A stretch of 35,093 nt of DNA from Rikenellaceae bacterium (GTDB lineage Bacteria > Bacteroidota > Bacteroidia > Bacteroidales > Rikenellaceae): the NCBI GenBank assembly GCA_030529085.1, contig JAUMXM010000019.1, forward strand, positions 1-35,093. The letters run 5' to 3'. A program made the position numbers and the translations under genes. Shown one piece after another: positions 24,116-30,929 of the stretch (position 1 is the first letter of the stretch; the number at the start of each line of letters is the position of its first letter). Below the pieces are notes generated by a model that was given only the letters and a program-made list of their open reading frames with translations, made no database searches and was not told the origin of the DNA.

Positions 24116-25252
24116 ACGCTTGCCGCAGATGTTGATTTTACAGAGCCCGCTTTTCGTTTCAAGACGGGCAAAACCATTCCGAAACGAGCCTACCCACAGG
24201 CAGGGTGGGCAGTGTAGAACGATCTTGCCGCGACGGTCGATGAAGTGCCAATGGGAGCCGATTTTTACGGCGGCAACCCCTTCGCTGAAGTCGTGACCGT
24301 CGGTGTAGATGGGCGGAATTACGACTCCGCTTTCGGTGCGAAATCCCCACCAACCGGCCTCGCCGTAGAGTTCCGGCAGAGGGCTCTCTGTGGGGATGTT
24401 GATACCCTCATTGAGCAGGGTGAAAAAATGCTCGATATCGGGAATTGCGGGGAGGGTGTTGTGGAGCAGGTGGGCAACTCGATAGCGCAGGGCAGCACCC
24501 TCGCGGGCAAAGCAGCACTTGATGGCTGCGAGTGCCGGGCAAGATTCCGTGTTGCCTGCATCGATGAGTAACCCCTCTTTTTGGTCGAATTTCCGGTAGA
24601 GATCCGGCTCGATGGCCAGGGCTGCCAATACGGTTGAAATCAGCACAATCGGGAAGTCGTCGATCGTGCGGTTGAAATCCTCGCTCGTGCGGCGCGGATG
24701 TTGGAAGGCCGCCGTTCCCAGCTCGGGCGAGGGACGACCTGCAAAGGCGGGGAGAAAGAGCGCATCGCGGTCGATCAGATGCAATTCGTCGTCCTCGCCG
24801 ACAAGGATGTTTTCGGGTTTGAGATCGCCGTGAGCCCATTCGGCGCGAAGAAGCGTAAGAGCCAGACGGTCAAATTTTTGCGAGAGACGCTCGAGGGTCG
24901 TCCGATCCCCGGCTGTAGCGGCACGGCGGATTCGCTCTTCGAGCGTTTCTCCTGCAATCCAATCCAGCAATACAACGTCGACCCACTCGCCCTGCTTGGG
25001 CGTTTTGTAGAGGAAAAGTTCGCGCTCCAGAAGCCTCTCTTCATAGCGTTCTCGGAGGTTGCGTCGGGGGTGAAAATAGCAACGCAACGCCTTCTCTCGT
25101 CCCGCATGGCGGATGCGGAAGGTGATGGCTGCATTGCCCACCGAGTAGTGGGGACGACCCTCCCTGTCGCGACAGAGCTCCACCTCGCCCAACGTGCGGG
25201 TCAGGCAGAAGCTGTCAGTGAGTGAGAAGAGGTATTGTTGAAGCGTGTACAT
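24104..25252 (-). CDS. Ser/Thr protein kinase-like protein with C-terminal WG repeats
   Basis: 382 aa, soluble. A compact bacterial kinase fold covers ~20-270: SVGNAAITFRI near the nucleotide loop, ALRCYF at the beta-3 position with Arg57 where Lys is usual, catalytic-loop AHGDLKPENIL with Asp143, Lys145 and Asn148, and HLIDRD with Asp161 in the DFG position. ELGTAAFQHPRRTSEDF resembles an activation/P+1 segment. Residues ~298-382 are WG-like beta repeats (GWWGFRTESGVVIPPIYTDG, HDFSEGVAAVKIGSHWHFI). The metal-binding and catalytic residues suggest an active enzyme despite Arg57, which I recall as common in related Bacteroidota kinases. Directly upstream is a structured repeat rather than a recognisable promoter. 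Probably functions with the vWA and pseudokinase proteins next door. Confidence 0.8.
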   Translation of the reverse strand: MYTLQQYLFSLTDSFCLTRTLGEVELCRDREGRPHYSVGNAAITFRIRHAGREKALRCYFHPRRNLRERYEERLLERELFLYKTPKQGEWVDVVLLDWIAGETLEERIRRAATAGDRTTLERLSQKFDRLALTLLRAEWAHGDLKPENILVGEDDELHLIDRDALFLPAFAGRPSPELGTAAFQHPRRTSEDFNRTIDDFPIVLISTVLAALAIEPDLYRKFDQKEGLLIDAGNTESCPALAAIKCCFAREGAALRYRVAHLLHNTLPAIPDIEHFFTLLNEGINIPTESPLPELYGEAGWWGFRTESGVVIPPIYTDGHDFSEGVAAVKIGSHWHFIDRRGKIVLHCPPCLWVGSFRNGFARLETKSGLCKINICGKRFDI

Positions 25253-25261
25253 CGTTTTGTA

Positions 25262-25372
25262 TTTGTATGCGGCATATTTTGCACCTTCTCGCCGTGCGAA
25301 ATAGTCACATACGCTGAGTGTGCTCCTTTCTCGCCCGACTTCGGTCGGCGCAAAATCTGCTCGCCTAAAATC
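25262..25372. repeat. Structured dispersed repeat, copy 2
   Basis: This second copy of the element at 19304-19415 has the same orientation. It keeps the inner hairpins: CATAC-gctga-GTGTG at 25308-25322, where a U-A pair has become U-G, and CCGAC-ttcg-GTCGG at 25335-25348 unchanged. The inner half of the outer stem (GCATATTTTGCACC / GGCGCAAAATCTGC) is kept. The element ends about 10 bases from the kinase start codon and is followed on the other side by a 10-bp array. Confidence 0.8.
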
Positions 25373-25390
25373 CGAAATTTTTGGGGGAGG

Positions 25391-25460
25391 ATATGTCGCT
25401 ATAAGTCGCTATAGGAAACCCTTTAATAACCTTTAGTAACCTTTAGCACCCTTTATTCGA
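25391..25460. repeat. Seven-unit 10-bp periodic array
   Basis: Seven 10-mers in exact register: ATATGTCGCT, ATAAGTCGCT, ATAGGAAACC, CTTTAATAAC, CTTTAGTAAC, CTTTAGCACC, CTTTATTCGA. The order of unit types is the same as in the array at 3731-3820. It lies between the slyD terminator and structured repeat copy 2. Confidence 0.75.
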
Positions 25461-25491
25461 GCCTTTTCCCTTCAATTTCGAATTTTGCATT

Positions 25492-25522
25492 AAAAAAAGG
25501 CCCCGATCATTCGGGGCCTTTT
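25492..25522 (-). terminator. Intrinsic terminator of the FKBP/SlyD gene
   Basis: Minus-strand stem AAGGCCCCGA / TCGGGGCCTT with a 4-nt loop and a run of seven U, beginning right after the stop codon region. Confidence 0.9.
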
Positions 25523-25527
25523 CTCTA

Positions 25528-26076
25528 TTAGTGGCAGTGTCCGCAATCGCAACCCTCGCCGTGGTCGCCGCAACCCTCCTCGCAGTCACCACCGCAGTGG
25601 CCGCACGAGCAGTTGCCCTGCAGATCCTCGGGCGTAACGTCGCGTACCGAGATCACCTCGACCTCGAAGTTGAGGGTCTTGCCGGCCATCGGGTGGTTGA
25701 AGTCCATCTTGACGCTCTCCTCGCCAACCTCCTTGACGATACCCATCATGCGGTTGCCCTGGGCGTCGGCCATCGGAATCTGCGAACCCTCGAAGAGGAT
25801 ATCCTCGGCTACCTTACCGTCGACCATGAAGACCGTCTTGGGCAGCTCTACGATAGCCTGCTCGATAATCTCGCCGTAACCATCGGCGGGTGCGAGCGTG
25901 AAGGCTACCTTCTCGCCGGGCTCCTTGCCCTCGATAGCTGCCTCGAACTTCGGGAGCAGCATACCCGTACCGAAGATAAACTCCAGGGGCTGACCCGGAC
26001 GCGACTGATCGGCAATCTGACCATCTACGGTGAGCGTGTAATCTACAGCCACCATCTTGCTAGCTTCTACTTTCAT
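25528..26076 (-). CDS. slyD: SlyD-like FKBP-type peptidyl-prolyl isomerase with metal-binding tail
   Basis: 182 aa. Residues ~1-65 and ~125-150 form the FKBP fold (MVAVDYTLTVDGQIADQSRP, LEFIFGTGMLLPKFEAAIEG, MDFNHPMAGKTLNFEVEV), with the IF chaperone domain inserted between (~66-124), as in SlyD. The last 28 residues are a Cys/His/Gly tail (for example CSCGHCGGDC and CDCGHCH) with eight Cys and four His, typical of SlyD nickel/zinc binding. It catalyses prolyl isomerisation and may act as a folding helper or metal store; no hydrogenase or urease genes are near to point to nickel. It is monocistronic, with a clear promoter and terminator. Confidence 0.9.
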   Translation of the reverse strand: MKVEASKMVAVDYTLTVDGQIADQSRPGQPLEFIFGTGMLLPKFEAAIEGKEPGEKVAFTLAPADGYGEIIEQAIVELPKTVFMVDGKVAEDILFEGSQIPMADAQGNRMMGIVKEVGEESVKMDFNHPMAGKTLNFEVEVISVRDVTPEDLQGNCSCGHCGGDCEEGCGDHGEGCDCGHCH

Positions 26077-26121
26077 AACTTTTTATCGGTTTTAATTATT
26101 TGATTTTCAATTTTAGCGCGA

Positions 26122-26153
26122 CAAAATTAGCCTATTTAGACCGAGTTGCCAAA
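26122..26153 (-). promoter_or_regulatory. slyD promoter
   Basis: Minus-strand TAATTTTG (26129-26122) with TTTG (26153-26150), spacer 20 bp: a full consensus match about 45 bases upstream of the start codon. Confidence 0.75.
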
Positions 26154-26205
26154 TTTTGAGGAGTTTTTTTGACGACTGAGGGGCGTGAAGGGTCGGCTGG
26201 CGAAC

Positions 26206-26238
26206 AAAAAGCGAGCCGATTCCTCGAACCGGCTCGCT
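26206..26238 (-). terminator. Intrinsic terminator of gcvP
   Basis: On the minus strand a 13-bp stem (AGCGAGCCGGTTC / GAATCGGCTCGCT, one G-U pair) with loop GAG and a short U-tract, 20 bases after the gcvP stop. Confidence 0.85.
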
Positions 26239-26257
26239 TTTCATCGTTGTTCGTTTT

Positions 26258-29080
26258 TTACTCCTTGTTCACGCAGACCAGGTTGCGGTCACCGAAGCCG
26301 TTGTCGATCTTCGTCACGTAGGGGAAGAACTTCTGTACGCCGACCCACTCGAGCGGGAAGGCGGCCTCCTCGCGCGTGTAGGGATGCGACCACTCCGAGG
26401 CGATCTCGCGCGCCGTGTGGGGAGCCATCTTTACGACGTTATCCTCCTGACCCACAGCCTTCTCGCACTCGCGCTTGATCTGGATCATCGCCTCGATGAA
26501 ACGATCCATCTCCTCCTTGGGCTCCGATTCGGTAGGCTCGACCATCAACGTCTCGTGTACGGGGAACGAGAGGGTCGGGGCATGGAATCCGTAGTCCATC
26601 AGGCGGTGGGCGATGTCGCCGCAGTCGATGTTGTAATCCTTCTTGAAGTTCGTCAGGTCGAGGATCATCTCGTGGGCTACGCGGCCCGTCTGGCCTGTGT
26701 AGTAGGTGCGGTACTCCTCCTTGAGGGCCGAAGCCATGTAGTTGGCATTGACGATGGCCATCTCGGTGGCGTGACGCAGGCCTTCCTCGCCGAGCATCTT
26801 GATATATCCGTAGGTGATCGGAAGCAGCAATGCCGAGCCCCAGGGTGCCGAGCTGACGGCCGTGATGCCCTCCTCGCCGCCGGTGGCAACGATCGGGTGC
26901 GAGGGGAGGAACTGCTTGAGCGCCTCTGCCACGCAGATCGGGCCTACACCCGGACCACCGCCGCCGTGAGGCATGGCGAAGGTCTTGTGGAGGTTCAGGT
27001 GGCAGACATCGGCACCGATGTAGCCCGGGTTGGTCAGGCCCACCTGGGCATTCATGTTGGCACCATCCATATAGACCATGCCGCCCGCATCGTGGATGGC
27101 ATCGACAATCTCGCGGATGCCGCTCTCGAAGACACCGTGGGTCGAGGGGTAGGTCACCATCAGACCGCAGAGCTCCGTGGCGTGCTCCTCGGCCTTCTGC
27201 TTCAGGTCGGCAACGTCGATGTTGCCATTCTCATCGCAGGCCACGGTGACGATCTTCATGCCGGCCATGGCTGCCGAGGCGGGGTTCGTGCCGTGTGCCG
27301 AGGCGGGAATCAGTACGATGTTGCGGTAGCCTTGGCCGCGGCTCTGGTGGTAGGCGCGGATCACCATCAGGCCGGCATACTCACCTGCTGCACCCGAGTT
27401 GGGCTGCAACGAGCAGGCGGCAAAGCCCGTGATGGTAGCCAGGTCGCGCTCCAGCTCGGCAATCAGCTCGAGGTAGCCCTCCACCTGGTCGGCAGGGGCA
27501 AAGGGGTGCACGTTCTGGAAGCCGGCCAGCGAGAGGGGCTGCATGATGGCGGCTGCGTTGAGCTTCATCGTACAGGAGCCGAGCGAGATCATCGAGTCGG
27601 CCAGCGAGATGTCGCGGTGCTCGAGGCGCTTGATGTAGCGCATCAGGGCGCTCTCCGAGCGGTAGCGGTTGAAGATCGGCTCCGCGAGGTAGGCCGAGGT
27701 GCGCTGCAGCGACTCGGGGATGGTTGTCGGGGCATCCACCTTGTGGGCTCTCGGGCGCTTGTTGGTGGCCGTGGAGAAGATGCGGATCACGGTCTCGATC
27801 TCCTCGTCGGTGGTCACCTCGTCGAACGAGAGGCGCACGCGCTCGTCGCTCGGGTAGTAGAAGTTGATCCCCTCCTCGAGGGCAATCGACTGAATCACCG
27901 AGGCCTCAGCCTCGATTTCGAGCGTGTCGAAGTATTGCTTGGTGGCGAGCTTGTAGCCCATGGCCGAGAGGGCGCGTGCTGTGTTGCAGGCGGCGCGGTG
28001 GGCCGTCGTGGCGGCGCGCTTCAGCCCCTCGGGGCCGTTGTAGATGCAGTAGAAACCTACCATCGAGGCCATCAGGGCCGAGGCGGTGCAGATGTTCGAG
28101 GTGGCACGCTCGCGCTTGATGTGCTGCTCGCGCATCTGGAGGGCCATACGCAGGGCGCGGTTGCCGAGACGATCGACCGAGACACCGATGATGCGACCCG
28201 GGAGGTTGCGCTTGAAGCTCTCGCGCGTAGCCATATAACCTGCAGCAGGGCCTCCGAAGCCCATCGGGGTACCGAGGCGCTGGGTCGAGCCGACGGCGAT
28301 GTCGGCACCCCACTCGCCGGGGGCTTGGAGCAGGGCCAGCGACAGGAGGTCGGCGATGGCGGTCACCAGTACGCCACCCTCGTGGGCCTTGGCCGTGAAG
28401 GCGCTGTAGTCGCGCACCTCGCCGTTTGATGCGGGGTATTGGAGGATGGCGCCAAACTCCTGACCCGAGAATTCGTAGCTGTCGTAGTCGTCGATGATGA
28501 GCTCGATGCCGAAGGGCTCGCTGCGCGTCAGCAGCACGTCGAGGGTCTGGGGGAAGATCTTACTATCGACGAAGAGCTGGTTGCGACCCGCCTTGACAGC
28601 CTCGCGTGAACGCAGGGCGAACATCATCAGCATCGCCTCGGCGGCGGCTGTAGCCTCGTCCAGGAGCGAGCAGTTGGCGATCTCCATGCCCGTCAGCGAG
28701 ATGATGGCCGTCTGGTAGTTGAGCAGCGCCTCGAGGCGACCCTGCGAAATCTCGGCCTGATAGGGGGTGTAGGAGGTGTACCACGCCGGGTTTTCGAAGA
28801 CGTTGCGCGCTACGGCAGCCGGTACGGCCGTGGGGTAGAAGCCCATGCCGATAAAGGAGCGCATCGGACGGTTTCGATCGGCGATCTGACGGATGTGGGT
28901 CGTAAACTCATATTCGCTCATCCCCTTTTCGAGGGCGAGCGGTTTCTTTAGACGAATCGACTGCGGGATGACCTGCGCGATCAACTCCTCGACCGACTCT
29001 ACGCCGATCGTGGCAAGCATCGCCTGCAACTCCTCGGCTTTGGTGACGCCAATATGGCGCGAAGCAAAATTGTCGAACAT
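26258..29080 (-). CDS. gcvP: Glycine dehydrogenase (decarboxylating), P protein of the glycine cleavage system
   Basis: PLP enzyme that decarboxylates glycine and transfers the aminomethyl group to lipoylated GcvH. It is 940 aa as a single chain, so both halves (GcvPA- and GcvPB-like) are fused, as in E. coli. N-terminal FASRHIGVTKAEEL and MGFYPTAVPAAV belong to the first half; the second contains SLGSCTMKLNAAA, PNSGAAGEYAGLMVIRAYH, GANMNAQVGLT and the PLP-binding lysine in HLNLHKTFAMPHGGGGPG at roughly residue 700. gcvT and gcvH are not in the window. It is downstream of the uridine kinase-like gene with a 102-bp gap; its own promoter was not recognised. Confidence 0.97.
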   Translation of the reverse strand: MFDNFASRHIGVTKAEELQAMLATIGVESVEELIAQVIPQSIRLKKPLALEKGMSEYEFTTHIRQIADRNRPMRSFIGMGFYPTAVPAAVARNVFENPAWYTSYTPYQAEISQGRLEALLNYQTAIISLTGMEIANCSLLDEATAAAEAMLMMFALRSREAVKAGRNQLFVDSKIFPQTLDVLLTRSEPFGIELIIDDYDSYEFSGQEFGAILQYPASNGEVRDYSAFTAKAHEGGVLVTAIADLLSLALLQAPGEWGADIAVGSTQRLGTPMGFGGPAAGYMATRESFKRNLPGRIIGVSVDRLGNRALRMALQMREQHIKRERATSNICTASALMASMVGFYCIYNGPEGLKRAATTAHRAACNTARALSAMGYKLATKQYFDTLEIEAEASVIQSIALEEGINFYYPSDERVRLSFDEVTTDEEIETVIRIFSTATNKRPRAHKVDAPTTIPESLQRTSAYLAEPIFNRYRSESALMRYIKRLEHRDISLADSMISLGSCTMKLNAAAIMQPLSLAGFQNVHPFAPADQVEGYLELIAELERDLATITGFAACSLQPNSGAAGEYAGLMVIRAYHQSRGQGYRNIVLIPASAHGTNPASAAMAGMKIVTVACDENGNIDVADLKQKAEEHATELCGLMVTYPSTHGVFESGIREIVDAIHDAGGMVYMDGANMNAQVGLTNPGYIGADVCHLNLHKTFAMPHGGGGPGVGPICVAEALKQFLPSHPIVATGGEEGITAVSSAPWGSALLLPITYGYIKMLGEEGLRHATEMAIVNANYMASALKEEYRTYYTGQTGRVAHEMILDLTNFKKDYNIDCGDIAHRLMDYGFHAPTLSFPVHETLMVEPTESEPKEEMDRFIEAMIQIKRECEKAVGQEDNVVKMAPHTAREIASEWSHPYTREEAAFPLEWVGVQKFFPYVTKIDNGFGDRNLVCVNKE

Positions 29081-29123
29081 TATGGTAGTGTTTTTAGTTG
29101 TATAATGCTTGTTTTTAGAGCTG

Positions 29124-29148
29124 GTAACCTTTAGCTGCCTTTAGCAGT
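29124..29148. repeat. Two-unit 10-bp periodic repeat
   Basis: CCTTTAGCTG and CCTTTAGCAG stand in tandem at 29126-29145 in the gap between the gcvP start and the upstream gene's stop. They are the CCTTTAGNNN units of the larger arrays. Confidence 0.55.
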
Positions 29149-29182
29149 CCCATGTCACTCCTTCGCTCTCCCTCTCTCGATT

Positions 29183-30853
29183 TTAATACTCAAAGGTGCT
29201 TCCGCCGATAAACTCGCGCAGCACGGAGGTGTGCGAAATCTCGTCGGGGGCCATCGGGGTGAAGTTGTCGAGCAGCTGCAACATGCGGCGCGCCTCATCG
29301 TACTCGGGAACGGTGTTCGGCACCTCGCGCAGAAGCGGCTCGGCGAAGGGGCGAAGGACCGAAAATTCGTAGAAGAGCGACGAGTTGAGCATCTGATCGG
29401 CATTCTCCTGGTAGGGGAAGATGTGCTTCTCCTCGCCACGGCGTACCGAGGCCCAGCGTGCCAAGGTGTCGATGGCGCTTGCGCCGCGGCTGCGGTGGTC
29501 GCGGATCAGGCGGCGCAGCAGACGGTTGTCGGTCGTGGCGATGCGGGTTGTGTTGTCCATCGCTACCGACGTAAGGCAGGAGATGTAGACGCAGAACTTT
29601 TGGTCTTTGGGAATGGCGGGGGTGAGCTTCGGGTTCAGGCCGTGGATACCCTCGATGATGAGCACCGAGCGGTCGGTGAGTCGGAGCGGCTCCTCGTGCC
29701 AGCGGCGGCGGCCCGTGATGAAGTCGTAGCGCGGAATTTCGACCTCCTCGCCCGCCATCAAGCGCTTCAGGTGGTCGTTGAAGAGCTTCAGATCGATCGC
29801 CTCGAGAGCCTCGAAGTCATACTCGCCATTTTCGTCCAGAGGGGTCTTGTCGCGCTCCACAAAGTAGTCGTCGAGCGAGATGAGAATCGGCTCCAACCCC
29901 AAGACACCCAGCTGGATACTGATGCGCTTGGCCGAGGTGGTCTTGCCACTCGACGAGGGCCCCGAGATGAGCACAATGCGCGTTCCCTTCGTGCGGTTGG
30001 CCTCGTGGATGGCGTCGGCAATCTGGGCATATTTGCGCTCGTGGAAGGCCTCGGCTACCTTGATCATCGAGCCGGCGTTGCCTATTTGGATGTGGCGGTT
30101 GATAGCACCGACGGTCGGCATGCCCATCATCCCGACCCACGATTGGTACTCGGCAAAGACCTCGGTGATCTTCTTCTGGCGCACCTCGGGGGCCAACTCC
30201 TCGGGTTGTGTACGCATCGGGAGGGTCAGCTGGAAGCCGCCGTAGTAGGGCTTGATATCGAACAGGGTGACACAGCCCGAGGTGGGGGCCAACGGCCCGA
30301 AGAAGTAACCCACCTCGTCGCCCATTGTCTGCAGGTCGCTGTAGAGGCGCGGGCGGGAGTCGAGCAGCTCGATTTTATCGGTATAGTTGTAGGCGGCGTA
30401 GCGCTCGCGTACCTCCTCCGAGGGGAGCTTCGTGCGCTCGATCTTCAAATCTTGGTCGATGAGAGCCTGCATCGCCTTGCGGATGGCGGCAGCCTGCTCC
30501 TCGCTGATGGCATCGAAGCCCGAGATTTCGCAGTAGAAGCCGCTCAAGCCGAGCGAGTGGCGAATATGAAGCGTGCGATCGGGGAAGAGGCTGCGCACGG
30601 CACCCTGCAGGATGAACCACGCCGTGCGTTGCACGACGCGCACCCCCTGAAACGAGGTGCAATCCACGAAGCGCACCGTAGCGGGGGTGTAGACGCGGTA
30701 GTGCAGCTCCTTGATGCGGTTATTGACCGTGGCGGCCAGGAAGGGGTAGGGTTGCTCGCCCAGCTCTTCGGCAATGGCTGTCAGCGGAGTACCCATCTCG
30801 ACTTCGAGGCACTTTTGGTTGTTTTCGCAGCGGATGCGAATCATATTCTTCAT
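29183..30853 (-). CDS. Uridine kinase-like nucleoside kinase with TGS and ThrRS-type N-terminal domains
   Basis: 556 aa. Residues ~1-62 form a TGS-like domain (MIRIRCENNQKCLEVEMG, PFLAATVNNRIKELHYRVY). Residues ~65-270 resemble the second domain of threonyl-tRNA synthetase (RTLHIRHSLGLSGFYCEISG, SPLAPTSGCV-type loop). Residues ~285-500 are a P-loop kinase of the uridine kinase/phosphoribulokinase class: Walker A GPSSSGKTTSAKRI at ~296-309, LISLDDYFVERDKTP, DFITGRRRW and VLIIEGIHGLNPKL. The likely reaction is phosphorylation of a nucleoside such as uridine; the role of the tRNA-synthetase-like part is unknown. I recall the same architecture in Bacteroides and Thermotoga proteins annotated as nucleoside kinase. 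MKNM at 30853 or the internal ATG at 30844 may be the start. Confidence 0.85.
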   Translation of the reverse strand: MKNMIRIRCENNQKCLEVEMGTPLTAIAEELGEQPYPFLAATVNNRIKELHYRVYTPATVRFVDCTSFQGVRVVQRTAWFILQGAVRSLFPDRTLHIRHSLGLSGFYCEISGFDAISEEQAAAIRKAMQALIDQDLKIERTKLPSEEVRERYAAYNYTDKIELLDSRPRLYSDLQTMGDEVGYFFGPLAPTSGCVTLFDIKPYYGGFQLTLPMRTQPEELAPEVRQKKITEVFAEYQSWVGMMGMPTVGAINRHIQIGNAGSMIKVAEAFHERKYAQIADAIHEANRTKGTRIVLISGPSSSGKTTSAKRISIQLGVLGLEPILISLDDYFVERDKTPLDENGEYDFEALEAIDLKLFNDHLKRLMAGEEVEIPRYDFITGRRRWHEEPLRLTDRSVLIIEGIHGLNPKLTPAIPKDQKFCVYISCLTSVAMDNTTRIATTDNRLLRRLIRDHRSRGASAIDTLARWASVRRGEEKHIFPYQENADQMLNSSLFYEFSVLRPFAEPLLREVPNTVPEYDEARRMLQLLDNFTPMAPDEISHTSVLREFIGGSTFEY

Positions 30854-30893
30854 AAAAAACGAAATTTCTCCCGTTAAAGATAGATTTTTTTTT

Positions 30894-30901
30894 TAGATTT
30901 G
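30894..30901 (+). promoter_or_regulatory. -7 element of the 5'-nucleotidase-family gene
   Basis: TAGATTTG fits the Bacteroidota -7 consensus, 28 bases before the first ATG. The -33 region has only a weak GTT at about 30873. Confidence 0.5.
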
Positions 30902-30929
30902 CCAAGAGAAAAAGAACGAAACACTACGA

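Noticed and set aside
26384-28429. 681-codon plus-strand frame opposite gcvP
   Set aside because: Antisense shadow of a strongly conserved gene.
29231-30877. 548-codon plus-strand frame opposite the uridine kinase-like gene
   Set aside because: Antisense shadow with no domain of its own.
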